DNA of 64,000 nucleotides from UBA2040 sp002384725 (GTDB lineage: Bacteria > Bacteroidota > Bacteroidia > Flavobacteriales_D > Crocinitomicaceae), in assembly GCA_963926475.1 (NCBI GenBank), contig CAWUXE010000023.1, positions 42,339-106,338 of the forward strand, given 5' to 3'. Every line of letters starts with the position of its first letter. Position 1 is the first letter of the stretch. The translations under genes and the position numbers were made by a program. The notes under the pieces are model-generated. The model had not been told where the DNA came from and searched no databases. It worked only from the letters and a program-made list of their open reading frames with translations. Shown one piece after another: positions 1-8,597 of this stretch.

Positions 1-778
1 AAGAAATTGATTTTGTTCTTGCTTTGATTTCAAATTTATAACCCTGAGCCGTAAGTGCTTCTTTTATTGGTGCTGTAAATCGGCGTATGAATCGATTTCG
101 GACATCTTTTGTCGATTTTAGACTGTTTTCAATTTGCTTGTAAACATCTGGTTCCGTGCAGCGAAGCGATAAATCTTCCAATTCACTTTTGATGGAATAC
201 AATCCCAAACGATGGGCGAGAGGTGCATACAAAAATCGTGTTTCAGAGGTAATCTTCAATTGTTTATCGGGCGCCATACTCGAAAGTGTTCGCATGTTGT
301 GCAAGCGATCGGCCAGTTTAATGAGAACAACACGAATATCATCCGAAATGGTCAAAATCATCTTGCGGAAATTCTCCGCTTGGATGGACGCATTTTCGTC
401 AAAAACCTCTGGAATCTTCGTCAATCCATCGATAATCATTCGGACTTTTGTTCCAAATAAATCTTCGACATCCTCTAGGGTAATATGCGTGTCTTCAACA
501 GTATCGTGAAGCAAAGCGCAAATAATTGCCGTGGCCCCTAATCCAATTTCTTCAGAACAAATTCGGGCAACAGTAATAGGATGATAAATATACGGTTCGC
601 CAGATTTACGGCGCATATCTTTATGGGCGTCAAGGGCAACATCAAAAGCTTTTCTTATTTTTTTTGTGTCTTCTTTGGTCCGAGTGTTACTTGAACGCAA
701 CAAGCCACGAAAAGCATTTAATATTTCTTTCCGTTCTTGATCAAAATCAATATTGAATTCGTGTGCCTTATCAGCCAT
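1..778 (-). CDS. RelA/SpoT family (p)ppGpp synthetase/hydrolase, N-terminal part
   Basis: Makes and/or degrades the stringent-response alarmone (p)ppGpp. The gene starts at the ATG at 776-778 and runs off the left edge, leaving about 259 codons. The visible part is the HD hydrolase domain: GEPYIYHP near residue 58, the metal-binding HDTVEDT near residue 85, and KLADRLHNMRT near residue 145, followed by LAHRLGLYSIKSELEDL, which leads into the synthetase domain. The intact HD motifs suggest hydrolase activity is retained, as in bifunctional Rel/SpoT enzymes. It lies 10 bases downstream of the fumarylacetoacetase gene on the same strand, so the two may be co-transcribed. The synthetase and TGS/ACT domains are outside the window, so I cannot say whether synthesis is intact. 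Confidence 0.93.
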   Translation of the reverse strand, partial: MADKAHEFNIDFDQERKEILNAFRGLLRSSNTRTKEDTKKIRKAFDVALDAHKDMRRKSGEPYIYHPITVARICSEEIGLGATAIICALLHDTVEDTHITLEDVEDLFGTKVRMIIDGLTKIPEVFDENASIQAENFRKMILTISDDIRVVLIKLADRLHNMRTLSSMAPDKQLKITSETRFLYAPLAHRLGLYSIKSELEDLSLRCTEPDVYKQIENSLKSTKDVRNRFIRRFTAPIKEALTAQGYKFEIKARTKSIS

Positions 779-788
779 GTTTATTTTA

Positions 789-2063
789 TTAATTAGCGGG
801 CAAAACTTTCGCTTTCACTTCACCAAATCCGATTCTTACTCCATCTTTTTCAGCATAGCCTCTCATAATTACGGTGTCCATATCGTTGATGAATTTTCTT
901 TCCGTACCATCTTTCATTGGGATTGTTTTAGTTCCCTTCCACGACAATTCGAGCATTGACCCGAACTCACTTTCTTTGGGTCCTGAAATAGTTCCAGACC
1001 CCATACAATCGCCTGATCGTATGTTACAACCATTCACCGTATGATGAGCCAATTGCTGATTCATATTCCAATACATGTATTTGTAGTTGGAATTTGACAC
1101 GACAGTTTCCTCACTTCCTTCCGGCTGAATGGCTACTTCTAAATTGATATCGACATGCTTGTCTCCTGAATATTCTAAATAAGGCAAAACTTTTGGATTT
1201 TGGATAGGGCCGGACGTTCTAAAGGGTTCCAATGCATCCAAAGTGACTATCCAACACGATACGTGAGATGCGAAGTTTTTTCCCAAGAATGGACCCAAGG
1301 GAACATATTCCCAACCTTGTATATCTCTTGCGCTCCAGTCATTTAACAAGGTCATCCCAAAAATATATTCGTCCGCCTCTTCTGTTGTAATGCTTTCACC
1401 CAACGGTTTTCCATCGTAGGTAAAGAAGGCTGTCTCTAATTCAAAATCCAATAAATTACTTTCTCCATATACGGGAACATCAGCAGTGGGTGGTTTTTTT
1501 TGCCCTTTTGGTCTATGAAAATCTATTCCAGAAGGTAAAATAGAACTAGATCTTCCATGATAGCCTACAGGAATGTGTTTCCAGTTGGGCATCAATGCGT
1601 TTTCTGGATCACGGAACAAACAACCAACGTTAAACGCATGTTGTTCGCTCGAATAAAAATCGGTGTAATCACCAATTTGAACTGGTAGCAACATTTCTAC
1701 TTGGTCGGCAGGAATTAAAACTTGATCGACATGATGTTGGTTGTTTTGCAAATCTTTATGGATTGTATCCAATAATTTAGAAATACGATTGCGTAAATCT
1801 CGTGTCGCTTTTTTTCCTTTTTTCATCATCGGATTCAAGACATCTGCACTAAAATCTGAAGCTTCGAAAGGAAGATTTTCCAAATAACCGAGTACAAAAA
1901 GTGATTTCAAATCCACTACAAACTCACCAATTCTAGATCCTATTCGCGGCGAAAGTTGTGCCGTTTTAAAAATCCCAAAGGGAATATTTTGAATTGGAAA
2001 ATCGGAATTTTGAGCTACTTCGACCCAAGATTTTAGGTTTGGATTATTTGCGGGAATGTTCAT
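789..2063 (-). CDS. fahA: Fumarylacetoacetase
   Basis: Last enzyme of tyrosine/homogentisate catabolism, hydrolysing fumarylacetoacetate to fumarate and acetoacetate in the cytoplasm. The 424 residues match the usual family length. An N-terminal SH3-like domain precedes the catalytic domain, where GDYTDFYSS (metal Asp near 132), EQHAFNVG (putative catalytic His near 142), FELETAF (Glu 208 and 210) and NDWSARDIQGWE (Asp near 242) give the metal and active site. GYHGRSSS and GSGTISGP are further family motifs. No other homogentisate genes lie next to it here. The gene downstream on the same strand, only 10 bases away, is the RelA/SpoT homologue. Confidence 0.96.
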   Translation of the reverse strand: MNIPANNPNLKSWVEVAQNSDFPIQNIPFGIFKTAQLSPRIGSRIGEFVVDLKSLFVLGYLENLPFEASDFSADVLNPMMKKGKKATRDLRNRISKLLDTIHKDLQNNQHHVDQVLIPADQVEMLLPVQIGDYTDFYSSEQHAFNVGCLFRDPENALMPNWKHIPVGYHGRSSSILPSGIDFHRPKGQKKPPTADVPVYGESNLLDFELETAFFTYDGKPLGESITTEEADEYIFGMTLLNDWSARDIQGWEYVPLGPFLGKNFASHVSCWIVTLDALEPFRTSGPIQNPKVLPYLEYSGDKHVDINLEVAIQPEGSEETVVSNSNYKYMYWNMNQQLAHHTVNGCNIRSGDCMGSGTISGPKESEFGSMLELSWKGTKTIPMKDGTERKFINDMDTVIMRGYAEKDGVRIGFGEVKAKVLPAN

Positions 2064-2490
2064 GGATTGTAATTTTTCGTGCTGTTGTATTATACACTGT
2101 AAAGTTACAAAATACGGATGAATGATTGACGAAATATAGCTTGACGATTTTGAAATTGATTTTTTTAACGGTTGAGGATGAAAACTCTCAAAACCGCATT
2201 GTATAGGTTTGGGAACACAGATGACGCAGATTTCGTAGGATTTTCGCAGATTTTGTGTTTCTAAGATTCATTTGACAAATAATGTCAGCGAAAAAGATCG
2301 AAATACTATACTAATGGATAGCTTCCCTCAATCCCTTAAGACCTTAATTTTATTTACCAAACTGATTTGGGTCTAAAATACAATAGATTAGGAACAAGTT
2401 CTCTGATGGATGGAACAGTCTCTAAATATGACTTTGTTCAAGTTGCTTTTCAACGTCAGGTTAAATAGTAAATCCCTAACCTTTAAATCC
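2064..2490. other. Intergenic region with repeated CGCAGATTT words
   Basis: No gene is supported in these 427 bases. Around 2213-2260 the sequence carries a word-like imperfect repeat (GATGACGCAGATTT followed by TTCGCAGATTTT), a style of short degenerate repeat common in Bacteroidota spacers. The remainder is AT-rich without a clear hairpin or open frame. Confidence 0.4.
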
Positions 2491-3423
2491 TTAAAGTTCG
2501 TCGTAGTCAAACTCAGCATCCGAAAGGTCAAAATCAGAGCTTTCGTCTATTGCTTCTAATTCATTGTGCGTGCGAGAACCACGTTTAGGAGTAATTAGGT
2601 ACTTATCACAATCGGTAATCTTCCAATCATCTGTTATCTCATGGTTGGCTTTTACCATAACAGATTCATCACCATCCTCAATCGCTTGGTAAACAACATC
2701 AATATCCCATTCCCAAACCTCCCCATCAAGGGTTTCAATATAGTTATGTAAAGTAAGTTTCAAAGTAGTTTCGTCAATCTCAGTAATGACACTCTTTTCT
2801 GTGTAATCGCTTATTTCCCAAGTGTTATCTATGTATGAACTAATACCTATTGAATGTATCTTATTTGATTTACGATACAGTCGATGGTTTCCTTTTTTCT
2901 GGGAAACCTTAACAACAGAGATACCGTAGCTGCTTTCACCCAATTTTTCATTAATAGATTGTTCATATAGTATTATCCTATCCCCTTTACATTGCGGTGA
3001 GCGCTTAAATCTCATATAAACTACTGGATCGTCAATAGATTCATTTAGTTGTCCTTCAACGTCACTTTGAGTCCAGACATCATTGTTTGCCGTAAATGTA
3101 AAATTTGAATACGACTTTAACATCCAATTTTTGTCCAATAGTAACTCTGTAATATCTGAGTCATCAATCGCGTTAACATTGCTCTCCTTGTACGATGTCC
3201 AAAATGCTCTAGAGCCAAATATTAAAACAAAAACGAGCCCCCCAAGTATAGGATAAAGATACCTTCCTTTACTTTTTTCTGTTGCAACTGGTTTAGTTGT
3301 AATCTTCTCTTGAACGGACTCTTTGTTTGATTGCGCTGATGATTCATTTATTTTGATACCACATTGACCACAAAACTTTGGACTATTAAGTAACTTTTCT
3401 CCACAATTATGACAAAAATTCAT
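2491..3423 (-). CDS. Zinc-ribbon single-pass membrane protein of unknown function
   Basis: I do not recognise the family beyond its N terminus. Residues 4-24 form a zinc ribbon with two CxxC pairs (CHNC and CGQC), followed by a polar linker, one membrane segment at about residues 55-71, and a roughly 235-residue extracytoplasmic-looking domain. The C-terminal tail is acidic (SDFDLSDAEFDYDEL). The arrangement of zinc ribbon, linker, one helix and a soluble domain is seen in many uncharacterised bacterial proteins. The gene stands alone between two spacers of about 400 bases. Its lower GC and isolation could mean acquisition by transfer, but this is only an impression. Confidence 0.7.
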   Translation of the reverse strand: MNFCHNCGEKLLNSPKFCGQCGIKINESSAQSNKESVQEKITTKPVATEKSKGRYLYPILGGLVFVLIFGSRAFWTSYKESNVNAIDDSDITELLLDKNWMLKSYSNFTFTANNDVWTQSDVEGQLNESIDDPVVYMRFKRSPQCKGDRIILYEQSINEKLGESSYGISVVKVSQKKGNHRLYRKSNKIHSIGISSYIDNTWEISDYTEKSVITEIDETTLKLTLHNYIETLDGEVWEWDIDVVYQAIEDGDESVMVKANHEITDDWKITDCDKYLITPKRGSRTHNELEAIDESSDFDLSDAEFDYDEL

Positions 3424-3835
3424 ACTTTTTTTCTTAAATATATAATATAAAATCTCATTTTAAAAAAGTGTCATTTGATTTTTTGATAAACATTTAAAGA
3501 CCTGAGTAAGAATTCTACTTGCTTAATGGATTTTAATTGTAATAATAGAATAAATTTAAAGTTCCTTTCCCCGATACAAAAAGTAATCATTATTGAATAT
3601 CAATAACTTATGTTTTTAAGGTGCAAATAAGGTACATTAATGCATCAAATGTAAGTCTTCAATCTAATTGTAAAACGTCAGCCTAATGTTTACCACTTGA
3701 GAACAAACGGACAATGAAAAAAATAGAAATATCAAAAGTAGATTTACTGATTTCATAGCGAGCTTGTTTGTTACTTACTCGAACGAAAATACTCTAAAAC
3801 TAGTTGGAATAAATAATTTGTAATTCTTAATTAGT
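3424..3835. other. AT-rich intergenic region
   Basis: This 412-base spacer lies upstream of the zinc-ribbon gene and downstream of ychF. Apart from one short minus-strand reading frame with a signal-peptide-like start (listed separately at 3664-3756), I see no gene, RNA or strong hairpin in it. Confidence 0.4.
3664..3756 (-). pseudogene. Possible remnant: signal-peptide-like 30-residue frame
   Basis: A 30-codon frame starting with ATG encodes a basic N terminus, a hydrophobic core (NLLLIFLFFSLSV) and CSQ, which looks like a signal peptide with a cleavage or lipobox site. It then stops after about ten more residues. This resembles the 5' stump of a secreted protein gene whose remainder has been lost. 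It could also be a chance frame in AT-rich DNA, because no homologous downstream sequence is visible. Confidence 0.25.
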
Positions 3836-4933
3836 TTAAACATTGAAACGGAAATGCATTACATCTCCATCGGTAACAATGTATTCTTTCCCTTCGACCT
3901 TGAATTTACCCGCATCTTTCACGGCAGCTTCTGATCCAAGAGTTGTGAAGTCTTCATATTTCATTACTTCCGCACGGATGAATCCTTTTTCGAAGTCGGT
4001 ATGGATAACGCCAGCCGCTTGTGGTGCCGTCATTCCTTTGTTGATTGTCCAAGCACGCACTTCTTTTACACCTGCCGTAAAGTAGGTTTGCAAATTCAAT
4101 AGCGTGTATGCCTGACGAATCAAACGGTTTACGCCCGGTTCGTCCAAATCCAATTCCTCCAAGAACATTTGACGTTCTTCGTATGATTCTAATTCGTTGA
4201 TATCTTCTTCTATTTTCGCTCCAATGATCATCACTTCAGCATTTTCAGCTGCAACTGAGGCTTTCAAAGCATCTACATGTGCATTTCCTGTTTTCACATC
4301 CGCTTCGCTAACGTTGCACAGATACAAAACAGGTTTAGAAGTAATCAGATGAAAACTGTTCAAAATAGCAGGCTCTTTTTCGTCCATTTCCATTCCTCGA
4401 ACAGATATTCCTTGCTCCAATCGAGCTTTCACACGTAAAGCTAAATCATTTTCTTTCAGCGAATCTTTGTCGCCCGATTTGATAACTCGAGCAAGTGAAG
4501 CAATTTTCTTTTCAATGGATTCTAAATCTTTCAATTGAAGCTCAATATCAATTACTTCTTTGTCGCGAACTGGATTTACATTGCCGTCCACATGTATGAT
4601 ATTGTCATCTTCGAAACAACGAATTACATGAATAATAGCGTCTGTTTCTCGAATATTGGCCAAGAATTTATTTCCCAATCCTTCACCTTTGGAAGCGCCT
4701 TTCACCAAACCTGCAATATCAACGATTTCCATAGTCGTAGGAACAACGCGTTCAGGATTGACTATGCTTTCCAATTTCGTCAAACGTGCATCGGGAACAG
4801 AAATTACGCCAATATTAGGTTCAATCGTACAAAATGGAAAGTTTGCCGACTGTGCCTTTGCATTCGATAAACAATTGAAAAGAGTGGATTTACCAACATT
4901 CGGAAGTCCAACAATACCGCATTTTAAAGCCAT
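3836..4933 (-). CDS. ychF: Ribosome-associated GTPase/ATPase YchF (OLA1 family)
   Basis: A conserved TRAFAC-class P-loop NTPase that binds the ribosome and prefers ATP. I place the start at the ATG at 4933, giving 365 residues beginning MALKCGIVGLPN, which is the standard YchF N terminus. An upstream in-frame ATG at 5035 would add 34 atypical residues. Residues 8-16 hold the P-loop GLPNVGKST, DIAGLVKGASKGEG is the G3 region, and the canonical NKxD is replaced by NVSEAD, the hallmark that relaxes nucleotide specificity. The C terminus carries the TGS domain (FTAGVKEVRAWTI through DGDVMHFRFNV). It is divergent from the AraC-type gene, sharing a spacer of about 117 bases. Confidence 0.97.
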   Translation of the reverse strand: MALKCGIVGLPNVGKSTLFNCLSNAKAQSANFPFCTIEPNIGVISVPDARLTKLESIVNPERVVPTTMEIVDIAGLVKGASKGEGLGNKFLANIRETDAIIHVIRCFEDDNIIHVDGNVNPVRDKEVIDIELQLKDLESIEKKIASLARVIKSGDKDSLKENDLALRVKARLEQGISVRGMEMDEKEPAILNSFHLITSKPVLYLCNVSEADVKTGNAHVDALKASVAAENAEVMIIGAKIEEDINELESYEERQMFLEELDLDEPGVNRLIRQAYTLLNLQTYFTAGVKEVRAWTINKGMTAPQAAGVIHTDFEKGFIRAEVMKYEDFTTLGSEAAVKDAGKFKVEGKEYIVTDGDVMHFRFNV

Positions 4934-5050
4934 GGTGAAAAATTTTGTGCAAAGATAGGGAAAGTTTCGTTTTGAATAGTCTATGAAACAATTCGATTTT
5001 TTAGTTGCTCGAAATGAACTAACTTGTTCCGCCAAATGAAGCGTTTATAA

Positions 5051-5890
5051 ATGATTCCAATTCATAACAGGTCGGATAAACAAGACAATACGATAGTTAT
5101 TCATCAACTTGAAGAGCTTACCGATTATGATTTTACCAAAGCGCACCGGCATGCTTATTTTGAGTTTTTTGTTTTTGAAAATGGTGGAGGAACGCATATG
5201 ATTGATTTTGAGGAATTCAAAATAGAGCCTCATTCCGCTCATATTGTAGCTCCAGGACAAGTGCATCAAGTGAGCCGCGACTTAAAATCAAAAGGATTCG
5301 TCTTTCTGTTTAGCACCAGCTCGTTCCAATCGGATAAATCAATTGAGAATTTTCTTTTCGACCACATTTGCCTGGGCGTTCACGAATATGCACCCAATTA
5401 TGTTTTCCATAGTGTTGTTGCCGAAAAAATCAAATTGATTTCGAAAAATGCGTGGGAAGAATTTAAATCTTCAAACGATTTGAAAGAGTTAATGGTTAAA
5501 ACCCAACTTACTGAATTGATTTTGTATTGCATGCAGAACGGTAAGAACGGTAAATTAGAATTAAACCAAGCCGACAACGACCTGTATATTTTATTTCGAA
5601 GAGAATTGAAAAATCGATTCCGCGAATTGAGAATGGTCAAAGATTACACCTCTTTACTCAACGTAACGGAAAAAGTGCTGAATGAAATTGTTCATGCGAA
5701 AACGGGTGAATCGGTCAGTAGTTTGATCTATAAACAACTCATCATTGAAGCAAAACGACAATTGAATGGCGGTGCATCTTCTAAAAATATCGCGTATGAC
5801 CTCAATTTTAACGATCCAGGTCATTTTAGCAAGTTTTTCAAATCCCAAACTGGCATTTCACCCTCTCAATTTGGGAAAGTACATGAATAA
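5051..5890 (+). CDS. AraC family transcriptional regulator
   Basis: A cytoplasmic DNA-binding regulator of 279 residues. The N-terminal 90 residues form a cupin-like sensing domain (HRHAYFEFFVFENG, then PHSAHIVAPGQVHQV). The C-terminal 95 residues contain the paired helix-turn-helix of the AraC family: LLNVTEKVLNEIVHAKTG is the first HTH, and DLNFNDPGHFSKFFKSQTG the conserved second HTH with the FSKFFK signature. The ligand and target are unknown. It is divergent from ychF and lies 67 bases upstream of a secreted T9SS protein that it could control, although nothing in the sequence proves this. Confidence 0.93.
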   Translation: MIPIHNRSDKQDNTIVIHQLEELTDYDFTKAHRHAYFEFFVFENGGGTHMIDFEEFKIEPHSAHIVAPGQVHQVSRDLKSKGFVFLFSTSSFQSDKSIENFLFDHICLGVHEYAPNYVFHSVVAEKIKLISKNAWEEFKSSNDLKELMVKTQLTELILYCMQNGKNGKLELNQADNDLYILFRRELKNRFRELRMVKDYTSLLNVTEKVLNEIVHAKTGESVSSLIYKQLIIEAKRQLNGGASSKNIAYDLNFNDPGHFSKFFKSQTGISPSQFGKVHE

Positions 5891-5957
5891 GTCGCAATTG
5901 TACATTGAACTAGGTAGCTTTAAGGTCGAGCTTTGTAGAAATAGAAATTAAAACATC

Positions 5958-7241
5958 ATGAAAAAATCAATCTCTACTCTTCTCGCTATTTTTTTCTTCG
6001 CTTCGCAAAGCGACGCCCAAACGTGGAATGAGATTCCCTCTGGCACAAATAAAACCTTGAATTCAGTTAGTTTTCCTTCTGCGTCTGTCGGCTATATTGT
6101 TGGAAATGACAGTTTGATATTGAAAACCGTGGATGGAGGTTTGACCTGGAACCCGCTGGATTTGGCGAACTTTAATTTCGCTGGAACCACTAACAATTTT
6201 TTAAGTGTTCAATTTTTGACAGACGATATCGGATACGTTACTGTTGGACCGTATTATGGGTTGTATAAAACAATAGACGGTGGTGTCAATTGGACCATTG
6301 AAAATACGATTTACGCCTGTTTCAATCATGGTCTATACTTTTTCGACGAAAACAATGGTTTCCTAGGTGGTTCAGGGTGCTTTTCAGGAGATATAATTAA
6401 TAAACTAGCCAATGGAACGTGGGAGGAAACAAACATAACCCCTCAATTTATTCAAGGTTATGGTATGATCAATAATTTCGATTTTTGGGACGATAGTTTA
6501 GGTCTTGGCACCAGCGGTGGGGGTGGAGCCTATTTTTTCAGGACCACAAATGGCGGCAAAACTTGGGACACTATTCCCAATACTTTGACCGTGAATGATG
6601 AAATGACCTCGGTATTGTTTGTCGATAGTTCTCGTGTTTTAGCGACGTATTTGCACGGCCAGAATGGTGGTTTTGGTGTGTTGCTTTCAATGGATGGAGG
6701 ACTCACTTGGCAAGACCACATGAATTCAGCAACGTTTTTCTACCCAAGCATGCATGCAACGCACAAATCAGGAAATGGGCATGTGTATGTTGGTGGACAA
6801 GTTCAAATACCAACTAATGGTGTTTATTCTGGAATGATTTACGGAAGTGATGATCAGATTACTTTTTGGACTTACGAAAATGTCGATAGAAGTATCCGAG
6901 ATTTTGATTCTTATTCCGATTCAGTCGTTTTTGCTGTTGGTGAAAATGGATATATAATTGTCAATCAACCTTTGGCTGGTTTGTCTTTGGACGACAACTT
7001 AATAGACGACCTTTTACTTGTGTTCCCGAATCCATCCAATGGTGAAATTTATATCACGAATAATCAATCTAATCTTGATGAAATTCAGTTATTTGATGTT
7101 CGCGGGTCCGAAATTTCGTACGCCACTATAAGTCAAAAAACGAACAATGAATGGTCAATCAATAATCTGAAATCGGGTGTTTATTTATTAAAAATCCGAT
7201 CAGATAACTACTGGTCTTCGAAAAAGGTTGTAATTTTCTAA
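5958..7241 (+). CDS. Secreted beta-propeller (YCF48/BNR-like) protein with T9SS sorting domain
   Basis: A 427-residue exported protein. A signal peptide (about residues 1-20, ending SDAQ) precedes a repeat region with several TVDGGLTW / TIDGGVNW / TTNGGKTW motifs, typical of BNR/YCF48-type beta-propeller blades. The last 75 residues (LLLVFPNPSNGEIYI ... LKSGVYLLKIRSDNYWSSKKVVIF) form a type A T9SS sorting domain, so the protein should cross the outer membrane by type IX secretion and be released or anchored at the surface. No catalytic residues are apparent. A binding or structural role is likely, but its ligand is unknown. Confidence 0.9.
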   Translation: MKKSISTLLAIFFFASQSDAQTWNEIPSGTNKTLNSVSFPSASVGYIVGNDSLILKTVDGGLTWNPLDLANFNFAGTTNNFLSVQFLTDDIGYVTVGPYYGLYKTIDGGVNWTIENTIYACFNHGLYFFDENNGFLGGSGCFSGDIINKLANGTWEETNITPQFIQGYGMINNFDFWDDSLGLGTSGGGGAYFFRTTNGGKTWDTIPNTLTVNDEMTSVLFVDSSRVLATYLHGQNGGFGVLLSMDGGLTWQDHMNSATFFYPSMHATHKSGNGHVYVGGQVQIPTNGVYSGMIYGSDDQITFWTYENVDRSIRDFDSYSDSVVFAVGENGYIIVNQPLAGLSLDDNLIDDLLLVFPNPSNGEIYITNNQSNLDEIQLFDVRGSEISYATISQKTNNEWSINNLKSGVYLLKIRSDNYWSSKKVVIF

Positions 7242-7257
7242 ACTCAACTTAATATAC

Positions 7258-7797
7258 ATGCAGCTTATTTCTTCTCGACTTGTTTTTAGATTTTTACATA
7301 AATCAGATTTGAAAGAGATGCATGACTTGAATTCAAATCCTGAAGTTGAAAAATACAATACTTTGGGAATTCCGGCAGATATTTCAATCACCAAAGCAAT
7401 CTTGAAGGATAGAATCAATGACAATAAGATTAAAAACGCACGCATTCTTACCTTCGCTATTGAAGAAAAAGGCACCGATAAATTCATCGGAATGTTTGGC
7501 TTTTCATTCAAACATTCTCGATACAGCAGTGCGGAGATTTGGTACAAATTTCACCCGGATTATTGGAACAAAGGTATTGCTACTGAGGCTGTAAGTTGTG
7601 CTCTCGATTATTGTTTTGACGAGTTGAAATTACATCGAGTGGAAGCTGGTTGCGCCATAGATAATCTTGGTTCGATGCGCGTACTGGAGAAAGTAGGTAT
7701 GAAACATGAAGGCACGCATCGAGAATCTTTGATCCTGGAAAGTGGTTGGTCGGATGGGCATACTTTTGGGATTCTCGAAACCGATAAAAGAAATTAA
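7258..7797 (+). CDS. GNAT family N-acetyltransferase (RimJ/RimL type)
   Basis: An acetyl-CoA-dependent N-acyltransferase of 179 residues. It opens with LISSRLVFRFLHKSDLKEM, typical of the RimJ/RimL subgroup. The acetyl-CoA loop is HPDYWNKGIATEAVSCALDYCF at about residues 102-123, followed by LHRVEAGCAIDNLGSMRVLEKVGMKHEG, a strong subgroup signature. The substrate (ribosomal protein N terminus, amino acid or small molecule) cannot be deduced. It begins 16 bases after the T9SS propeller gene on the same strand. Confidence 0.93.
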   Translation: MQLISSRLVFRFLHKSDLKEMHDLNSNPEVEKYNTLGIPADISITKAILKDRINDNKIKNARILTFAIEEKGTDKFIGMFGFSFKHSRYSSAEIWYKFHPDYWNKGIATEAVSCALDYCFDELKLHRVEAGCAIDNLGSMRVLEKVGMKHEGTHRESLILESGWSDGHTFGILETDKRN

Positions 7798-7838
7798 GCC
7801 ATGAATTAATTCTTTTCGTCAATAAAGTAAATAGGAAT

Positions 7839-8465
7839 TTACCCCAACGCCCCAAAGATCAACCAGCCATAAAAGGCAAAGCGCACAAAGCGGAATAATG
7901 CCCAAAGCAGGTAGTTTTTGAAATCGTATTTGATTAACCCACAAGCGAAAGAAACAATGGCATGAGGGAGTGGAAGCAAGGCGCCAATTACAACAAAAAA
8001 GCCGCCCCATTTTCTTAAATTTGTAATGTGTTTGGCAATTCGATTTTCCAAGCGATTTTGAATGGAAGGAATCTTTCCAACCAATTTCCCAAGCCAATAG
8101 GCCGCAGCGCCACCCAAATAGGAAAGCGAAGCCAAAATGAACAAATACAAAACTGGATTGGGCATTTTAGAACTCCAGGCAATGAACATCTCTGGCGGTA
8201 AAATTCCAACGATTGTCTCTGAAGCATAAAATATGCTTAATATGCTAAAAGGTGAATAATTGGCCACCAAACTGTCGAGGATGGCATGTGTGTCCAGAAA
8301 ATAATAGTCCAAAATAAAAAATGCGATCAAAAGAATCGCCAAAATGATGCCCCCTTTGAACGCCGTTTGTTTTAAAAAAGCGTAGAAATTAGTTATCTTG
8401 TAATAGCGATTCAGTATGCTCCATTTACTCCTACTTGTGCTCGACAAAATCTTTTTTGTTTCCAT
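7839..8465 (-). CDS. VTT-domain (DedA/YqaA-like) inner-membrane protein
   Basis: A 208-residue polytopic membrane protein. After a basic N terminus come a first helix (GGIILAILLIAFFILDYY), a re-entrant-like segment (SETIVGILPPEMFIAWSSKM), a helix with YLGGAAAYWLGKLVGK, and a C-terminal pair of helices containing GGFFVVIGALLPLPHAIVSFACGLIKY. This order, with the glycine-rich helix and LLPLPHAI segment, fits the VTT/SNARE-associated family, some members of which move lipids such as undecaprenyl phosphate or phosphatidylethanolamine across the membrane. The specific substrate is unknown. It lies between two plus-strand genes. Confidence 0.87.
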   Translation of the reverse strand: METKKILSSTSRSKWSILNRYYKITNFYAFLKQTAFKGGIILAILLIAFFILDYYFLDTHAILDSLVANYSPFSILSIFYASETIVGILPPEMFIAWSSKMPNPVLYLFILASLSYLGGAAAYWLGKLVGKIPSIQNRLENRIAKHITNLRKWGGFFVVIGALLPLPHAIVSFACGLIKYDFKNYLLWALFRFVRFAFYGWLIFGALG

Positions 8466-8597
8466 TTTTGGTTCGGTAAAAATACCGCTATTCTACCAAC
8501 CAAAATAATCCTTGTTTCTTGTTTCTGTTAATAAAACGGAAAATCTATGAAACTTTTTTTGGTTATTTTTGGAAGAAACAGAATATCCCCAACTTGT

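Noticed and set aside
3843..4085. Plus-strand open frames opposite ychF (also 4535-4870 and 4656-4958)
   Set aside because: They lie antisense within ychF, have no family features, and are shadows created by the codon pattern of the true gene.
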